A stretch of DNA of 64,000 bases from assembly GCA_017399105.1 (NCBI GenBank), contig JAFQEJ010000015.1, positions 17,675-81,674 of the forward strand. The letters run 5' to 3'. Both the position numbers and the translations under genes were made by a program. How positions within the stretch are numbered: the first letter of the stretch is position 1; every line of letters begins with the position of its first letter. The DNA is from Clostridia bacterium. Its GTDB lineage: Bacteria; Bacillota; Clostridia; Oscillospirales; CAG-272. The notes beneath the pieces are model-generated. The model was not told the DNA's origin. It saw only the letters and a list, made by a program, of their open reading frames with translations, and did no database searches. Of this stretch, positions 61,826 to 64,000 are shown piece after piece.

Positions 61826-63016
61826 TCAAAGCATTTCGCGGATTACATCCGAAAGAATCTCCACACCGCGTACAATCTGCTCGTCCGAGGGTGTCGAATA
61901 GTTGAGTCTGAAGGATTTCGAGGGAGTTGCCGGATCGCATACAAAGGCTGTACCCGGTACAATCGCCACCTTGCGCTCAAGCGCAGTCTTCACCACCGCG
62001 TCAAGCGAAATTCCGTCGGGCAGCGTGCACCAAATGAAGAGTCCGCCCTCGGGTCTGGTATAATGCACGCACTTCGGCATATGCTTGTCCAGTCCTTCCA
62101 GCATCAGATTGCACTTTCTTCTGTAGATGGCGCGGATTCCTTCAATATGTGCGTCCAGATCGTACTCTCTCATGTATGTTTCGCAGAGCATCTGGAAGAA
62201 TATATTCGAGTGAACATCCTCCACCTGCTTGGCAACCACCATCTTCTGTGCAATCGCCTCGGGTGCAATGATGAAGCCCAGTCTCATGCCTGCAGAGAGA
62301 ATCTTGGAGAAGGAGCCGCTGTAAATGACGATTCCCTCGGTGTCCATGCTCTTGATGGTGGGAATATCCTCGCCGGCAAAGCGGAGCTCACCGTAGGGAT
62401 TGTCCTCAATGATGATCACGCCGTACTTCTTTGCCAGCGCGAGGGCACCCTTTCTCTTCTCAAACGATGTGGTAATGCCCGCCGGATTGTGGAAGGTGGG
62501 GATCATATAGAGCAGCTTGGCATTGGGATTGTCTATCATCGCCTGCTCCAGCTTCACAAGGTCGATGCCGTCATCCTCCAGCGGCACGCCGACCAGCTTG
62601 GCACCGCAGGAGCGGTATGCATTGAGCGCACCGATGAAGGAAGGCTCCTCGCAGAGCACCACATCTCCTTCGTTGCACATCACCTTGCAGGCAAGCTCCA
62701 GTCCCTGCTGACCGCCCGATGTGATCAGCGTCATGTCGCCCTCGCGGCAGATGTTGAACTTTTCCTTGACACGCGCAGTCACCGCCTGACGCAGTGCGGG
62801 ATACCCCTCGGTGATGCTGTACTGAAGTGCCTGTACGGGAGACTTCTCAAAAATCTCAGCAGATATTTTTGCAAGTGCCTCCACCGGGAAGGATTCGGGT
62901 GCAGGATTTCCTGCGGCAAATGCGATGATCGAAGGGTCGGACAGCGACTTGAAAATCTCACGGATTGCCGACGGCTTCATGTCCTTCATTTTGTTTGAAA
63001 TTCTGTATTCCATCAT
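61826..63016 (-). CDS. PLP-dependent class I/II aminotransferase
   Basis: 396 residues of fold type I. The PLP lysine is in SGSFSKILSAG (K238), the pyridine-nitrogen aspartate in IIIEDNPYGE and the carboxylate-binding Arg in SFRLNYS. The pattern is close to 2-aminoadipate/aromatic or multi-substrate aminotransferases of the LysN type. Substrate not certain. Two adjacent ATGs (63016, 63013) follow GAGAGG. It precedes trpS by 23 bases. Confidence 0.88.
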   Translation of the reverse strand: MMEYRISNKMKDMKPSAIREIFKSLSDPSIIAFAAGNPAPESFPVEALAKISAEIFEKSPVQALQYSITEGYPALRQAVTARVKEKFNICREGDMTLITSGGQQGLELACKVMCNEGDVVLCEEPSFIGALNAYRSCGAKLVGVPLEDDGIDLVKLEQAMIDNPNAKLLYMIPTFHNPAGITTSFEKRKGALALAKKYGVIIIEDNPYGELRFAGEDIPTIKSMDTEGIVIYSGSFSKILSAGMRLGFIIAPEAIAQKMVVAKQVEDVHSNIFFQMLCETYMREYDLDAHIEGIRAIYRRKCNLMLEGLDKHMPKCVHYTRPEGGLFIWCTLPDGISLDAVVKTALERKVAIVPGTAFVCDPATPSKSFRLNYSTPSDEQIVRGVEILSDVIREML

Positions 63017-63061
63017 GTAACCTCTCAAGGGAATATTTCGGGTATTATACTTATAAATAAC

Positions 63062-63091
63062 ATTGTATCACATTGTTTACCGATAATTCAA
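63062..63091 (-). promoter_or_regulatory. Promoter of the aminotransferase-trpS operon
   Basis: Minus-strand TTGAAT (63091-63086), an 18-base spacer and TACAAT (63067-63062). Confidence 0.55.
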
Positions 63092-63111
63092 GAGCTAAGT
63101 ATGAAATTTAC

Positions 63112-63140
63112 TTGAATATTAGCCACAAGCATGATATAAT
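63112..63140 (+). promoter_or_regulatory. Sigma-A promoter of the gene at 63192
   Basis: TTGAAT (63112-63117), a 17-base spacer and TATAAT (63135-63140). Confidence 0.65.
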
Positions 63141-63191
63141 TATTGAAAGAACTGTAAAAATACCAATGATCCGTATACACGAGGTAACATC

Positions 63192-63896
63192 ATGTACAAC
63201 GAACAAGACGAAATCGTCGGAAAGCCAAAAAATCCGGTGGGCAAAGCCATTAAAACTTTTTTCAAAGCCCTCGTCGCACTCTTCCTCATCGTCACCTGGG
63301 GTGCACTCTTCCTCCGCCTCTGCTCCATGGGCGACCCGGACGAAGCCACCGACTACCTCTGGAGCGATGCCGCATACAGCATGGCACAGTCGGGCACTCT
63401 TCCCAAGGTCACGACCCAGGAGTATGTCCAGACTCTCGATGAAGACGGACGCTTCCGCGTATCGGCAACCCGTAAAACAGAAGAGTTGGGACAGTTCCAG
63501 CTCACCGTCCGCTATAACAACAGCACGGTCACCCGCATGGCTGAGGATATGGCGCTCTCCTTCATTCCCACCGGCGAGGTCTATGTCTACACCCTCGAAG
63601 CCTCCGACGGTACGGTCTATACCGATTACAGCTTCATTGACAACACCAAGACCGTCTACCAGTACCGTACCCTTCTCTTTGAGGATGTTTCCTACACCGA
63701 TGCCGAGGGAAATCCCATCGAAACCTTTACCCTCAACATCTACTACATAGACGATATGATCCCTGAGCTCCCCTATGTTGACTTCATCGTCTATGACACC
63801 CGTTTCCCCACCACCGATCTCAAGCTGGATATGCCCGAAGCGGCAACAGCTCTCAGAGACAGACCGGACTACATTGTCAAGTCATCCGAGGGATGA
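63192..63896 (+). CDS. Single-pass membrane protein of unknown function
   Basis: 234 residues with one N-terminal membrane helix (about 22-45) and an outer beta-rich domain rich in Thr, Asp and Tyr. No motif recognised. The last codons and the TGA stop lie inside a hairpin (CAAGTCATCC/GGATGACTTG), and repeats follow immediately. Confidence 0.6.
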   Translation: MYNEQDEIVGKPKNPVGKAIKTFFKALVALFLIVTWGALFLRLCSMGDPDEATDYLWSDAAYSMAQSGTLPKVTTQEYVQTLDEDGRFRVSATRKTEELGQFQLTVRYNNSTVTRMAEDMALSFIPTGEVYVYTLEASDGTVYTDYSFIDNTKTVYQYRTLLFEDVSYTDAEGNPIETFTLNIYYIDDMIPELPYVDFIVYDTRFPTTDLKLDMPEAATALRDRPDYIVKSSEG

Positions 63897-64000
63897 CTTG
63901 ACAACACAAATTCAGCTTTCAGCTGAATTTGCCCCACATCCTCTGCGTATCCCCGAGGGATGAATTGACAACACAAATTCAGCTTTCAGCTGAATTTGCC
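63886..64000. repeat. Tandem 48-bp hairpin repeat running off the window
   Basis: Copies at 63886-63933 and 63953-64000 differ at one base and are 67 bases apart. Each holds the palindrome CAAATTCAGCT-TTC-AGCTGAATTTG. The first copy overlaps the stop codon of the preceding gene. The array may continue beyond the window. Confidence 0.8.

Overview
The window looks like chromosome from an uncultured, anaerobic, spore-forming Firmicute of class Clostridia. Supporting signs are a full-length SpoIIE, a Rex redox repressor, DnaD plus a DnaI/DnaC-type helicase loader, a GGGtGRT protein paired with a NifU-like scaffold, many lipoproteins, strong AGGAGG-type ribosome binding sites and textbook sigma-A promoters. 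Coding regions favour C in third position; intergenic regions are AT-rich. I saw no tRNA, rRNA, CRISPR array, phage module or transposase gene.

Layout. 1-5.1 kb: ribF, a PBP5-like protein with altered motifs, comM and a NYN-domain protein. 5.1-9.9 kb: three tandem paralogous sugar-binding lipoproteins. 10-15.7 kb: a carbohydrate locus (probable alpha/alpha-toroid enzyme, GH2 beta-mannosidase, GH43/32-like beta-propeller enzyme, sugar epimerase/isomerase). 15.8-18.3 kb: a large surface protein with a SipW/TasA-type N-terminus and a beta-helix body. 18.5-20.5 kb: a scrambled zone with an AraC/binding-protein chimera, a duplicated terminator hairpin and a broken copy of the GGGtGRT gene end. 20.6-23.4 kb: an MscS channel and the GGGtGRT/NifU-like pair. 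23.7-25.7 kb: a small operon of poorly characterised proteins. 25.9-26.7 kb: an amino-acid-type binding protein whose segments are in circularly permuted order. 26.9-36.6 kb: a UroD-family protein, an esterase, a patatin, PgeF, a GldA/GldF/GldG/DUF4340-type ABC system and an APH-like kinase. 37.1-42.0 kb: two more sugar-binding lipoproteins around a PpiC foldase and a GNAT enzyme. 42.5-50.2 kb: TcdA-like protein, GH38 alpha-mannosidase, DUF554 protein, helicase loader, DnaD and Rex. 50.2-55.8 kb: isocitrate/isopropylmalate-type dehydrogenase, a cluster of DnaA-box-like sites, then a tsaD-rimI-centred operon and dCMP deaminase. 56.1-63.9 kb: spoIIE, a WecA/TagO-type transferase, trpS, an aminotransferase and a membrane-anchored unknown protein.

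The main functional theme is capture and breakdown of mannose-containing glycans: alpha- and beta-mannosidases, other glycoside hydrolases and five intact sugar-binding lipoproteins, with no sugar permease or ATPase encoded here. The binding proteins share a putative EF-hand-like calcium loop. The most unusual items are the circularly permuted binding protein at 25858-26703, the AraC/binding-protein fusion at 18764-19819 beside the partial GGGtGRT duplication, the SipW-type beta-helix protein, the DnaA-box cluster at 51428-51566, and several families of intergenic repeats (GCAA-loop terminator hairpins, a ~144-bp element, and hairpin repeats downstream of two genes).
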